DNA from: Verrucomicrobiota bacterium
Lineage (GTDB): Bacteria; Verrucomicrobiota; Verrucomicrobiia; Opitutales; UBA2995
Reading direction: 5' to 3'
Assembly: GCA_027622555.1 (NCBI GenBank)
Contig: JAQBYJ010000002.1
Coordinates: forward strand, 1 to 64,000
DNA: 64,000 bases
Under the pieces are notes generated by a model. The model was given only the letters and a program-made list of their open reading frames with translations, ran no database searches and was not told the origin of the DNA. Both the position numbers and the translations under genes were made by a program. Below are positions 18,909 through 27,650 of this stretch, in pieces. Numbering within the stretch: the stretch's first letter is position 1; each line of letters begins with the position of its first letter.

Positions 18909-20222
18909 TCATTGAATTGGCATGAATTTTACGGTGAAACTTTTTGCAGGTTCCCAATGTGACCTTTCTCGGCAGGCGGGACCGTCACCATGAGCCTCTA
19001 CCTGATAATGCGTTGCTATGGTTTTGATAAGAATCATGCTCATGCGTAGTGCTGTTTGAGCCAATGGGCAACAATGATGGCCAATGCCAAATGGAGCGTA
19101 TTCTTTTAATGAAAAATTAGTTTCAAGAAAGCGACCTGGCCGAAAGGCAAATGGCTCCGGAAATATCTTAGGGTTTTTATGAGCTTCCCATAAACAGATG
19201 CGAACAAAAGATCCCTTTGGAATTATGAAATTATTATAATGCAAATCGCGATCCAGAACCCGTATAAGGCGCTCTATCTGATTTAAACGTAAGGTTTCCA
19301 AAACAAATGCCCGCGTTGTGTTTATTTCTTCGCTGGCAAGGTCGGCATCTTCTCTGGCAATTTCTAATAAGATTTCCGGATGATTGCTGGCAAACTTGGA
19401 CATCCAACGAAAGAGCCCAACCATGTCGTGACGTCCCATCTCGACCATGTATATGAGGTTGCCGAGGCTGGTCTCATCGACCAGATCAAGCGCATGCATA
19501 TTTCCAAGAATACTTGAAGCGTTTACCGACAAAACGTCTTTGTTCCTTTGTAGAAGGAAATCCCTGATTTCGTTAAAGGCGGTTGTTTGCTGTTCCCCAA
19601 TGTCAAAATTAAATTGGGTGTTTCCCAACAAGCTGTATTTTTCCATTACCCAGCGGTAGTCAGACGAATTCGCATCCAAGCCGAAGAAAATGTTTAAAAG
19701 CATACCGGTTGAAATGTTATGCAGTGTTTCAATATAAGCTTCTGGATCGTTTGCTCCGTTCGCAGTTTTTCCCACGTATTCTTTCAGGGCGATTTTGGCT
19801 ATTTCGGCGTGTGCATTTGAATTTTGATTCATGATTTCCGGGGAGATTCCTTGGATCAAAGCGCTTCTATACTTTTTGTGATCGTCTCCTTCTAACTGCC
19901 GAAGGAATCCTTTAGGAAATAGAGATTCCAGATTTACGGTTGGCATGTGCATATCATTCTTAAATTCGAGTAAGAACTGATGAGCCATTGGCAGGTCGAC
20001 AATGCAGGTGAGAAAATTATTAGCGTTTCTTCCTTTAAAAATGGGACCGTATCGTTCTGTTAGCTGGAGAATCAAGTTCCGGTTCAAGCGCTCCTTTGCA
20101 TAGAGTTGAATGAGCCGCCCAGGTGGCAATTCGTATTTTGAAAACAAGTAGCGTTGGGCCTTTAGCCACAAAAATGCTATAGAAACCAGAGCCTGGGTTT
20201 TTAACTTAAGTTTTCTGATCAT
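18909..20222 (-). CDS. Cytochrome P450 with a non-canonical I-helix
   Basis: A 437-residue P450. The ATG at 20222 is preferred to an upstream TTG. Recognisable motifs: ExxR as ETLR, the PERF-like FRPGRF, and the haem loop FGIGHHCCPLA, where the second Cys is the likely haem thiolate and the usual following Gly is Leu. The I-helix reads MVEMGRHDMVGLFRW where most monooxygenases have AGx(D/E)T(T/S). The acid-alcohol pair for oxygen activation is thus replaced by His-Asp. The N-terminus is basic and hydrophobic (IRKLKLKTQALVSIAFLWL), possibly a membrane anchor. No ferredoxin or reductase gene is adjacent. It is divergent from an oxidoreductase gene at 20388. Substrate unknown. Confidence 0.9.
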   Translation of the reverse strand: MIRKLKLKTQALVSIAFLWLKAQRYLFSKYELPPGRLIQLYAKERLNRNLILQLTERYGPIFKGRNANNFLTCIVDLPMAHQFLLEFKNDMHMPTVNLESLFPKGFLRQLEGDDHKKYRSALIQGISPEIMNQNSNAHAEIAKIALKEYVGKTANGANDPEAYIETLHNISTGMLLNIFFGLDANSSDYRWVMEKYSLLGNTQFNFDIGEQQTTAFNEIRDFLLQRNKDVLSVNASSILGNMHALDLVDETSLGNLIYMVEMGRHDMVGLFRWMSKFASNHPEILLEIAREDADLASEEINTTRAFVLETLRLNQIERLIRVLDRDLHYNNFIIPKGSFVRICLWEAHKNPKIFPEPFAFRPGRFLETNFSLKEYAPFGIGHHCCPLAQTALRMSMILIKTIATHYQVEAHGDGPACRERSHWEPAKSFTVKFMPIQ

Positions 20223-20387
20223 TTTTAAAATTTGTAAGAGTTGAATACAAATCCAATGCAAAGCCAAGTCTGCTTATTGTTGAGATTATCAAGATAAGGT
20301 TTTTCAAAAGATCGGTTCCGGTTTAATTTTTTATGATCCAATTAAAGAGTCTGGACGTGAGCCTGTTGAATTGAATATTATTTTCGG

Positions 20388-21719
20388 ATGTCTGATTCCC
20401 TACCTTCATTTTCCAATTCCCTTGAACCCACTAAAACGCTTTCCCGAAGAGCTTTTCTTGCCAGCACCGTGGTTGCCGCACCCATGATTTTGGCAAGCGG
20501 AGTATTGGGTGCCAATGGTCGGCCCGGTGCTAATGAACGTATTGTTACCGGGCACATCGGCGTAGGTGGCAAGGGTAGTAGCCATTTGAAAAGTATCGGC
20601 GAGCATGTGGGTGCATTGTGCGATGTGGATGCTCATCAAGTTGAGAAAGCCGCGCAACTCGTAGGTCGAGCCGTTCCCATATACTCCGACTATCGGCACC
20701 TGTTGGAACGGAAGGATTTGGATGCGATTGTGATCGCGGCGCCGGATCACTGGCATGCATTAATGATGATTCACGCCTGCGAAGCGGGTAAGGACGTATA
20801 TGTTGAAAAGCCCGCTTGTAAATATATCGAAGAAGGCCGGGCCATGGTGCGAACAGCGCAGCGCACAAAACAAATTGTTCAGGTCGGTTCTCAAGGACGT
20901 TGTCACCCTGGTGCGGCGGCGTTAAAAGCTTTTATCAAAAGCGGTGCAATCGGGCGAGTTACCCGCGTCGAATGTTGGCACAACGATAATCCGATCGGTG
21001 GCGACCCTATGAAAACAACGAACCCTCCACCTCAATTGGACTGGGATATGTGGTTGGGTCCTGCCGCGATGCGTGCTTACAATCCGGATTATTGTCATCG
21101 GAATTTCCGTTGGATGATTGATTTGGGAGGAGGGCAAATCCGTGACCGTGGTGCTCATGTTTTCAATCTTATTTCCTGGATTCTGGAACTGGACCGCACT
21201 GGACCGTCCCGCATCGAAGCGAAGGGTAAAGTCCCTGAAACGGGCATCTGGAATTGTCCCACAAATTTTGAAGTTACCTACGAGTTTAAAAAACCTGACA
21301 TCAGCATTCACTGGGCACAACCGGGGGAGCGCGCAGCCGATTTTGAATTTGGAGCGGTCTACCACGGGACCAATGGGAAAACGGTTGTTCGTGGAGGTGA
21401 TGGGCGAGTGTTTTTAGATGATCAAGTGATCGCTTTTGCCAACTCCAACGAAATGCCCTACGAATTGCCCAAAGGAGTTCCCGCTCATAACCTCAATCTG
21501 GAAAATTGGTTTGATTGTATCAAAACCAGGAAGACACCTATCATGGACATTGAATCCGGTCATCGGGTGGCAAGTATGTGTATTTTGGCAAACTTGGCTT
21601 ATCGGCTGGAGAGACCTATTGAGTGGAATGCTGGCCGTGAACGATTCGATAACGACAAAGCGGCAAACTTGCTTCTGGGAACTCCAGGGCGGGGAAAATA
21701 TAATTTGTTGTATGCTTGA
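20388..21719 (+). CDS. Exported Gfo/Idh/MocA-family oxidoreductase
   Basis: A 443-residue NAD(P)-dependent sugar-type dehydrogenase with a TAT signal (LSRRAFLASTVVAAP). The Rossmann start is GHIGVGGKGSSH, and the family hallmark is DVYVEKPACKY near residue 145. The C-terminal alpha/beta domain contains DLGGGQIRDRGAHVFNL with the conserved His used in catalysis. TAT export of cofactor-bound Gfo/Idh/MocA enzymes is common in PVC bacteria and in the GH109-like branch. The substrate is not deducible; a keto-sugar or glycoside is likely. The upstream 165 nt is shared with the divergent P450 gene. Confidence 0.92.
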   Translation: MSDSLPSFSNSLEPTKTLSRRAFLASTVVAAPMILASGVLGANGRPGANERIVTGHIGVGGKGSSHLKSIGEHVGALCDVDAHQVEKAAQLVGRAVPIYSDYRHLLERKDLDAIVIAAPDHWHALMMIHACEAGKDVYVEKPACKYIEEGRAMVRTAQRTKQIVQVGSQGRCHPGAAALKAFIKSGAIGRVTRVECWHNDNPIGGDPMKTTNPPPQLDWDMWLGPAAMRAYNPDYCHRNFRWMIDLGGGQIRDRGAHVFNLISWILELDRTGPSRIEAKGKVPETGIWNCPTNFEVTYEFKKPDISIHWAQPGERAADFEFGAVYHGTNGKTVVRGGDGRVFLDDQVIAFANSNEMPYELPKGVPAHNLNLENWFDCIKTRKTPIMDIESGHRVASMCILANLAYRLERPIEWNAGRERFDNDKAANLLLGTPGRGKYNLLYA

Positions 21720-21970
21720 TGGGTGTGTCGAGGTGTAATTCAGTGAGTACCATAGAGTATCTTGCCTGGGTTGCATTGTATGGATGTAAGCACCAAGGAA
21801 GCCAGAGCCATATCGCAGCTGCATGAAGAAAGAGGTTTGTCTTTGATTGTAGCAATGGTGCGCACGTTTCGCCGTAGTCTCAGAAGGCGGATGACACCAT
21901 TGATTTTTTCATTCCGGGCTTCTACGCCTCTATGGTCTTACGACCATGACTACACCTGAGAAATTTAACT

Positions 21971-22041
21971 GTAGGAAGGGAGCTTGCTCCCGATTTGATA
22001 TTTCTTGGACAAGGCGAATCGGGAGCAAGCTCCTCTCCTAC
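21971..22041. repeat. REP-like palindrome (GAGCTTGCTCCCGA type)
   Basis: A 71-nt element. The left arm starts GTAGGAAGGGAGCTTGCTCC and the right arm ends GGAGCAAGCTCCTCTCCTAC, giving a long stem around a 25-30 nt centre. The copy at 36461-36531 is the same length with near-identical arms. Flanks just right of both copies are also related (a CTGAAATTA... GTTGTGTA string), so the repeat unit is larger than the palindrome. It lies in the 385-nt spacer between convergent genes, which otherwise holds nothing I recognise. Confidence 0.85.
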
Positions 22042-22104
22042 AATCAAAAAATGTAAACGCTGAAATTATGGCAGTTGTGTAATAAGATCAGCAAGATGCC
22101 TGCG

Positions 22105-23094
22105 CTACTTTTTCTGCCAGCGATCTTCTTCTTCAAGGACGTCCCGAACCTGGTCACTTTTTAGCCAGGCTTTTGCGTCTTTGTCTTTTCTCAAATATGC
22201 GTCCCAAAACGCAGTGCTCAGAGCGAGTATCGTTTTATGGTGATTTGGGTTCCGTGTTTGCTTGTCACCTGACAAAGCTCTTTCTGAGAAGGCGCTGTGT
22301 TCCGCGCCGTCGAGAACCAATTCATATTTGTCACCCTTCGGGAGTGCTGGGAATACGCTCAGTCGAGAGTCAAGATCAGCATTGCCGACCGGGGATATGT
22401 CTTTTGTGCCTGTCATGAGCATCCAGGGGATTTTAACTTTTCCAAAAGCTCGTTCCGGTTTTCCTATTTGTGGGCTACTAGGACTAAAAGCGACCGCGGC
22501 TTTGATGCGGTCTTCTGTATAATTGATCAATCCTCCTATTGCCTGTTGTCCACTAACCGCCTGGGTTGTAATCGCTCCAAACGAGTGTCCTGACATTCCG
22601 ATAATTGAGAGGTCGAGTTTTTGATAAAGTGGATGATCCTTTTTTGAATTCCAGGATTCTAATGAATCGATAAGCGCGGGCACATCTTCATAGCGTAGCT
22701 TAGCGTTTTCCGCACTAGCGGCTTTTTTCAAAGCGTTCATCATTTCCCGAGGTTTTACACCCTTCCATACGGATTCGTCACTTCCAGCGTGTTGCATGAA
22801 GACTGCAAGGTATCCCCGCTTCGCCCAATGATTTCCAAGGTAAGGATTATTATCCTTGGAACCTCCCAAACCATGACTGAACAGAACAACGGGTGACGAT
22901 GAATCAGAGTTTGGCAAATAGACTTTTACCGGAATCTCGCGGTTACGCTTTTTGTCCTTCACCACGAAATCGTGAGTTTCGATTATGGCGTCTTCTAACG
23001 TTTTTAATGGGTCGTACGAACTATCCTTTGCGGTTAGAAAATTAATGCTTAAGGCCAGGATCAAAACGGTAACTGAGCTGATTGGTGTAATCAT
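22105..23094 (-). CDS. Secreted alpha/beta hydrolase (dienelactone hydrolase/PAF-acetylhydrolase-like)
   Basis: About 329 residues from the ATG at 23094, which opens a Sec signal (VTVLILALSINFLTA). Upstream in-frame TTG codons lack a signal. The oxyanion region is LFSHGLGGSKDN near residue 90, the nucleophile elbow is GMSGHSFGA, and the late histidine is in GAEHSAFSE. The order and length match the predicted dienelactone hydrolase/platelet-activating-factor acetylhydrolase-like group. Acts outside the cytoplasm on an ester; substrate unknown. Single-gene unit flanked by repeats. Confidence 0.85.
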   Translation of the reverse strand: MITPISSVTVLILALSINFLTAKDSSYDPLKTLEDAIIETHDFVVKDKKRNREIPVKVYLPNSDSSSPVVLFSHGLGGSKDNNPYLGNHWAKRGYLAVFMQHAGSDESVWKGVKPREMMNALKKAASAENAKLRYEDVPALIDSLESWNSKKDHPLYQKLDLSIIGMSGHSFGAITTQAVSGQQAIGGLINYTEDRIKAAVAFSPSSPQIGKPERAFGKVKIPWMLMTGTKDISPVGNADLDSRLSVFPALPKGDKYELVLDGAEHSAFSERALSGDKQTRNPNHHKTILALSTAFWDAYLRKDKDAKAWLKSDQVRDVLEEEDRWQKK

Positions 23095-23205
23095 ATTTTC
23101 ATGGGATACAGTAAGATAACTCCGAAACGGCTTCGCTGGTTTCAATTTTGTGGGGCAGGGCAGATAGGAATGGATCGCTGTGGAGGCAGAATTATGGGTA
23201 TTGGG

Positions 23206-23275
23206 GACGAGTAGGAGGAAGAGTAAGACGAAGAGTAAGACGAAGAGTAAGAGGAAGAGGTGAAGGAAGAAGAGG
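23206..23275. repeat. Purine-rich tandem repeat, 12-nt unit
   Basis: Three to four imperfect copies of a 12-nt unit close to GAAGAGTAAGAC, embedded in about 70 nt of almost pure purine on the plus strand. Read as protein on the minus strand it gives only a Ser/Tyr repeat with no homology signal, so I treat it as non-coding. It lies between the 5' end of the alpha/beta hydrolase and the 3' end of the nitroreductase. Confidence 0.75.
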
Positions 23276-23298
23276 ATTTGGGGATACTTTTTGTCGAA

Positions 23299-23949
23299 TC
23301 AAAGTTCGACCCATTTTGACCAGGTTCTCCGCTCACCTCTATGGTTCCTCAGTTTACCGGGTGCTGTTTTACTACCAACTGTTATCGGCCCGAAGAGGAA
23401 TATGGAGCCGAGAAGAATTTCTTCTTCTGGAATTCCTAGCAGTTTCATCGTTTCAGCATTTCTTAGACCTCCACCACTGGACCAATAAGTCTGGATTTCA
23501 CGAGCTGTGGCAGCGATAAGTAAATTCTGAATCGCTGAAGACGCAGCTGCGATGTGCTCCATGTTTTCCAGGGTCGGCTCGTAGAGAAGGTCATTGTCAG
23601 ATTTTTTCGGATCGGGCAACCAGGTTACCTGGATCAAGTTTGTTGCAGCTAAAAGCATGGCTGGTATCTTGGTAGAATCACCCCCTTCTAGCAGAGTTTG
23701 TCTTAGGCTTCTGCAGTTCTTCCCATTAAGGATATAAAATCGCCAGGGAACCATTGAGCTGAGTTCTGAAGATTTACAATGCGACTTGGCTGCTGGACGG
23801 TGAAACGGAGCCCAGCTCGCCGCTTCCAAAAGTTCTTCGACAATTGAGGAAGCTAAGGAAAATAAATACTGATCTTCGGTGAGTACCTTGAGGGTCTTTC
23901 TTTCACTTATTACTTTATCAACAATTTTAACAGACTCAGAAACGTTCAT
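23299..23949 (-). CDS. Nitroreductase-family FMN protein
   Basis: About 216 residues. I chose the ATG at 23949, which avoids overlap with the upstream rhodanese gene. The fold markers are LLEAASWAPFHRPAAKSH (the FMN-binding 'APS' region near residue 45), VPWRFYIL, and the C-terminal GSIFLFGPITVG. Nitroreductase-family enzymes use FMN and NAD(P)H to reduce nitro groups, quinones or similar. No signal peptide, so cytoplasmic. It starts 11 nt downstream of the rhodanese lipoprotein gene; the two are probably one transcript. Confidence 0.8.
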   Translation of the reverse strand: MNVSESVKIVDKVISERKTLKVLTEDQYLFSLASSIVEELLEAASWAPFHRPAAKSHCKSSELSSMVPWRFYILNGKNCRSLRQTLLEGGDSTKIPAMLLAATNLIQVTWLPDPKKSDNDLLYEPTLENMEHIAAASSAIQNLLIAATAREIQTYWSSGGGLRNAETMKLLGIPEEEILLGSIFLFGPITVGSKTAPGKLRNHRGERRTWSKWVEL

Positions 23950-23960
23950 GGATACGAAAC

Positions 23961-24401
23961 TTATTTTCCTGGAACTTCGACCTCGTTCTTTGCGGTCAAC
24001 CAACCAGCAAAACCGCCTTCCAGGTGGTAGACGTTCTTAACTCCAATCGCCTCGAGGGCATCTATAGAACGACGGCTTCTTCCTCCAACGCTTCCGGCTG
24101 CACAATGGACCATATAGGTTTTTGAAGAATCTAACTTTGCAATCCCTTCACTAAAGTCAGGACCGGTAATATTGATATTTATTGATCCAGGTATTCGACC
24201 CATAGCAACCTCCTCAGGCGTCCGAACATCAAGAACAACAATGGATTCGTTGGCTAATCTTTTTGCAGCCTCGTCAGGTTGAACATCGACGACCTTGATC
24301 TCAACCGTTTCTGAAGCAGCCTTTTCGCTACAAGCAGTAAATCCAGTTAGGAGAGAAAGAAGGATAATGGGGAGTAGGGTGAAGCGTGATTGAATTTTCA
24401 T
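23961..24401 (-). CDS. Rhodanese-domain lipoprotein
   Basis: About 146 residues from the ATG at 24401. The lipoprotein signal ends LLTGFTAC. A single rhodanese domain covers about residues 40-140, with IVVLDVRTPEEVAMGRIPGS and the catalytic-loop Cys in MVHCAAGSVGGRSRR. The loop is longer than the usual CxxGxR. It is likely a periplasmic sulfurtransferase or a sulfide/persulfide carrier. It lies immediately upstream of a nitroreductase gene on the same strand. Confidence 0.88.
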   Translation of the reverse strand: MKIQSRFTLLPIILLSLLTGFTACSEKAASETVEIKVVDVQPDEAAKRLANESIVVLDVRTPEEVAMGRIPGSININITGPDFSEGIAKLDSSKTYMVHCAAGSVGGRSRRSIDALEAIGVKNVYHLEGGFAGWLTAKNEVEVPGK

Positions 24402-24532
24402 GGTGGTATTCCGCCTCAATTATTGAAGTCAGGCAAGCCAATCCTCTGTGTAACAACGATCCTGACGCTTCAGATGCAATCTTCAAGGATCAGAGATGCC
24501 TTGACCCGTGGAAATGATGAAATGACCCTCAT

Positions 24533-25021
24533 ATGTGCCATATGAATATTGAACCAAGAATCGAATTCTCAGCTGAAAAGCGACTGATAGGGCATCGGCT
24601 TGAGATGTCACTTCTGGAAAATAAGACGGCTCAATTATGGGGTCGGTTTATGCCTCGAAGGAATGAGATCGCAGGGAAAGTCGGTTCCGATTTTATTTCA
24701 ATGCAGGTATACAATCCTGCGAACGGGTCGCCTTTCGCGCCTGATACCTTGTTCGAGAAATGGGCGGCGGTTGAAGTTGAAGAATCGCCGGTGGTTCCGG
24801 ATGGCATGGAGCTCTATCATTTCAATGGTGGGAAATATGCGGTATTTGATTATCAAGGTCCAGCGAGTGGGGCACCTGATTTATTTCGCTTCATCTTTTT
24901 TGAGTGGTTACCGAACTCGGATTTCGAAATAGATGATCGAGAGCATTTCGAAGTGTTAGGTGAAAGCTATTCTCCAGCCGACCTCGCAGCTCAGGAGGAA
25001 ATTTGGATTCCTGTTAAATGA
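24533..25021 (+). CDS. GyrI-like / effector-binding domain protein
   Basis: A 162-residue stand-alone effector-binding domain of the GyrI/AraC-effector (SOUL-like) superfamily. It has the typical pattern with two half-domains: LIGHRLEMSLLENKTAQLW, then FEKWAAVEVEESPVVPDGM and HFNGGKYAVFDYQGPA. Such domains bind hydrophobic small molecules or protect gyrase. There is no DNA-binding domain. Start could be codon 1 (24533) or the Met at codon 4. Its stop overlaps the next gene's start as ATGA, so it is translationally coupled to the acetyltransferase. Confidence 0.8.
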   Translation: MCHMNIEPRIEFSAEKRLIGHRLEMSLLENKTAQLWGRFMPRRNEIAGKVGSDFISMQVYNPANGSPFAPDTLFEKWAAVEVEESPVVPDGMELYHFNGGKYAVFDYQGPASGAPDLFRFIFFEWLPNSDFEIDDREHFEVLGESYSPADLAAQEEIWIPVK

Positions 25022-25479
25022 AGGCGACAAAACATTCATTTCAGACTCTGACAGAAAGTCATCCGGCCTTGGACCAAATCGTTGATTGGTTGTATCAGGA
25101 ATGGGGTAAAGTTCAGGGGGATTCATCTTTCGCCATCAAAGAAAAACTGTTGTTGGAATGTGATTGTCCGACCTCACAAGTTGCCATGGAAGAAACTGTT
25201 CCTGTCGGTTTCATTTGGTTGAACCGTTATCAATTGCCCGAGCATGAGAAACCTGAAATCTGGATCAATGGTCTATTCATTCCTCCTGAACATCGGAGAA
25301 AAGGAATCGCTTCCTCGCTCATGAAACGTGCAGAGCAGTTGGCGAAGGGTTTTGAGAAAAAGATGTATGCCTATACGGATATACCCGAGTTATACCTCCG
25401 TCAGGGATGGCAGATCTATAAGCCCAAAGATAACACAGGAAACACTACGCTGATTCGTAATTTAGAATGTGGCTCGTAA
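25018..25479 (+). CDS. GNAT-family N-acetyltransferase
   Basis: A 153-residue GNAT acetyltransferase. The acetyl-CoA pyrophosphate-binding motif is INGLFIPPEHRRKGIASSLM at about residues 82-101 (R/QxxGxG/A as HRRKGIAS). Strands before and after fit the fold (VGFIWLNRY; MYAYTD). Start overlaps the stop of the effector-binding gene by 4 nt. Together they may act on the same small molecule, for example a toxin or antibiotic, but this is only suggested by the coupling. Confidence 0.87.
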   Translation: MKATKHSFQTLTESHPALDQIVDWLYQEWGKVQGDSSFAIKEKLLLECDCPTSQVAMEETVPVGFIWLNRYQLPEHEKPEIWINGLFIPPEHRRKGIASSLMKRAEQLAKGFEKKMYAYTDIPELYLRQGWQIYKPKDNTGNTTLIRNLECGS

Positions 25480-25511
25480 CAGAACATAGGTGTTGTATTA
25501 GCGGTGAAAGT

Positions 25512-25751
25512 ACTTAGAGCAGCAAAGCCGCAACCAAAGTTTAACCACCAGTCTCCGCCAAGGCTACGCCACGGCACGGCTGATAGCACTGATTTTCACT
25601 GATGAGATACACCGATTTATTTGTACCAATTCGAGCCCATGGACAAGGTGTCGCATACTTGATTTGTTTTTTTATAAAGAGCTGGCTTTAAGTTTTTCGC
25701 GTAATTCAGCGCTTTTCGTAGTTAAAACATTTTACTTCGAACTTCTTTTAA
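25512..25751. repeat. Two-block interspersed repeat, copy 2
   Basis: This is the second copy of the repeat at 11301-11718. The first 35 nt are identical and the second block is similar (TTCGTAGTTAA core). Between the blocks is a phrase-like tandem on CACTGAT/CACCGAT (25588-25620). The 506-nt spacer 25480-25985 holds no supported gene; a short plus-strand frame after 25803 overlaps the 3' end of the next gene and is a shadow. Confidence 0.75.
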
Positions 25752-25985
25752 CACTGGTTAACTCAGATGAGCAGTGATGTTGTAGTAGTTTCTTAACCAC
25801 GAATGCATATGAAATTGTTGAACCCTTCGACATTGCTCAGGCTAAGACAAGCAACTGAGATAACGGAGGAAAGAGCCCTCAGGCGACAATCAGTTCGACA
25901 AGTTCAAGGGTTTCATCGAAGCGAACGACAAACTTTTTCAAAAAACTCTGTTTCCTTCGTTACCTCCTGTTTTAATAAAAAACAA

Positions 25986-26966
25986 TTAGTGTTTGGAGAC
26001 AAAGGTATCTATCATCTCCATCACTTTCAGGCCGATGCCTACATCGCACGGATTTTCTCCTTGGCCCAGGAAGTAAGCGCTCACCGCCTCGATCATGGGT
26101 TGCTGGATATGCGGAGGAGGATCGTAGTTCGAGGTTTCGATGCCATTCTTTCCCTTGACCACTAGGGTGGAGCTTCGGAAAAAGCTGAACGATAGGGTGC
26201 CGAGATCGCAGCTTATTTTACAAGTGTCGCGAATAGTGCCATCGGCTGAGGCAAAATCCCAGTGCCCTTGAAAGAGAACATCATTTTTAAACCGCATCTG
26301 GCCGCTGACGCAATCATCACAAATGCCGTCGGGACTACGTTTAAGAGAGAATCCCTGGATTACTTCCGGAGTGCCAAAGTATTGAAGGAGTAAATCCAGT
26401 TGATGAGGAGCCAGATCGTGGAAAATGCCCCCGCCGGATATCTCCGGCTGGACGCGCCAATATTCTTCGCTCGATGCAATCAACGGATCCTTTTCAGGTT
26501 GAATCGTCTGCAAGGACACATGACGTGGCTGACCAAGCTCTCCTGACTTCAGAATTTCGTCCACTCGCATAAACAGTGGAAGTTTTCGACGATAGTGTGC
26601 CACGCAAACTTTTTTGTCTGATGCATCTGCGGCTTCAAAAATTTGCCGGGCTTCTTCACTATTTCTGGCCATCGGTTTTTCAACATACACATGTTTTCCG
26701 GAAGCCAGTGCTCGTCTCGTATATTCAAGATGATGCGAGGGAGGGGTGGCGACGTAGATTGCATCAATGGCCGGATCATTCAACAAATCGTCTGCGTTGT
26801 CTGACCACTTCGGCACGTTATGACGCTGAGCAAAGTCTTTGGCTTTCTCCCCGTTCCTTCGCATTACAGAAACCAAGGCAGCATTTGGAGCCTTCTGAAA
26901 TCCAGGTCCACTTTTTATTTCGCAAACATCACCAACTCCGATGATTCCCCATTTGATTTTATTCAT
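25986..26966 (-). CDS. Gfo/Idh/MocA-family oxidoreductase (cytoplasmic)
   Basis: A 326-residue NAD(P)-dependent dehydrogenase without a signal peptide. The Rossmann motif is WGIIGVGDVCEIKSGPGF, the nucleotide-site loop is VATPPSHH, the family hallmark is HVYVEKPMARN (near residue 100), and the catalytic-region block is GGGIFHDLAPHQLDLL with conserved Asp and His. The length is typical. It is the cytosolic counterpart of the exported family member at 20388. Probably oxidises or epimerises a sugar or cyclitol. Confidence 0.92.
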   Translation of the reverse strand: MNKIKWGIIGVGDVCEIKSGPGFQKAPNAALVSVMRRNGEKAKDFAQRHNVPKWSDNADDLLNDPAIDAIYVATPPSHHLEYTRRALASGKHVYVEKPMARNSEEARQIFEAADASDKKVCVAHYRRKLPLFMRVDEILKSGELGQPRHVSLQTIQPEKDPLIASSEEYWRVQPEISGGGIFHDLAPHQLDLLLQYFGTPEVIQGFSLKRSPDGICDDCVSGQMRFKNDVLFQGHWDFASADGTIRDTCKISCDLGTLSFSFFRSSTLVVKGKNGIETSNYDPPPHIQQPMIEAVSAYFLGQGENPCDVGIGLKVMEMIDTFVSKH

Positions 26967-27140
26967 TCGTTATTAAATTGAAGATTTGTTCATGGTGATG
27001 CAATGCCCCTTGCTGAGAAAAATGACTGTGAGTTGTGTCATCCGAAAAACGTTTCACGATAAGATTGAATGGTTGATTAAAATTTGATTTAGATGCATTC
27101 CTCTTGCACCAACAATTCTTAAACTAATTGATCTCAGACT

Positions 27141-27563
27141 ATGAAACAAAATTCATTCGCATGGATCATTTTATCCTGTATTGCGTTTTACCTTATTGGA
27201 TGTGCTAAAAACTCAAATGAAGATTCCTCATCCGATTCTGTTACCGAGCTAAAGTTGGAGAACTTAATGTCAAGTGCACTTGAAGGTGCGAATGGTAAGG
27301 AAATTATCGTTAGTCGAGTGTCCATTCCGCCAAATACCTCATTGCCCAAACATTGGCATCCTGGAGAGGAGTTCGCCTATGTTCTCGAAGGCTCCGTTGT
27401 GCTTTGGCAAAAAGGGAAGGCCGATGTAGTTTGTAATGTAGGTGAAGTTGCCAAAGTGCCGTTTAAGCAAATTCATACAGCTATGACTGGAGATGAAGGT
27501 GCAACTATTGTGGTATTCCGTGTTCATGAGCATGGCGAACCAGAAAGGGTTTTGGTCGAGTGA
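27141..27563 (+). CDS. Cupin-domain lipoprotein
   Basis: A 140-residue protein with a lipoprotein signal (FYLIGC, Cys at residue 21) and a single small cupin domain. The metal-binding motif is LPKHWHPGEEFAYVLEGSV (two His and a Glu), and the second cupin motif reads PFKQIHTAMTGDEGA with the last His. Similar periplasmic cupins occur as stress or quorum-quenching-like proteins. The function is not defined here. It is a single gene between a minus-strand oxidoreductase and a CoA-binding protein. Confidence 0.87.
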   Translation: MKQNSFAWIILSCIAFYLIGCAKNSNEDSSSDSVTELKLENLMSSALEGANGKEIIVSRVSIPPNTSLPKHWHPGEEFAYVLEGSVVLWQKGKADVVCNVGEVAKVPFKQIHTAMTGDEGATIVVFRVHEHGEPERVLVE

Positions 27564-27650
27564 AAACTGGATGCAGAAATGAAGAGTAACTATGGAACGA
27601 CTTCCCCTAAATTAGTTGTTCCAAAGGTTCATTGTTTCTCCAAATGGGAT

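Noticed and set aside
23142-23336. Ser/Tyr-repeat protein on the minus strand
   Set aside because: It is only the translation of a low-complexity purine repeat, with no start context or homology-like content.
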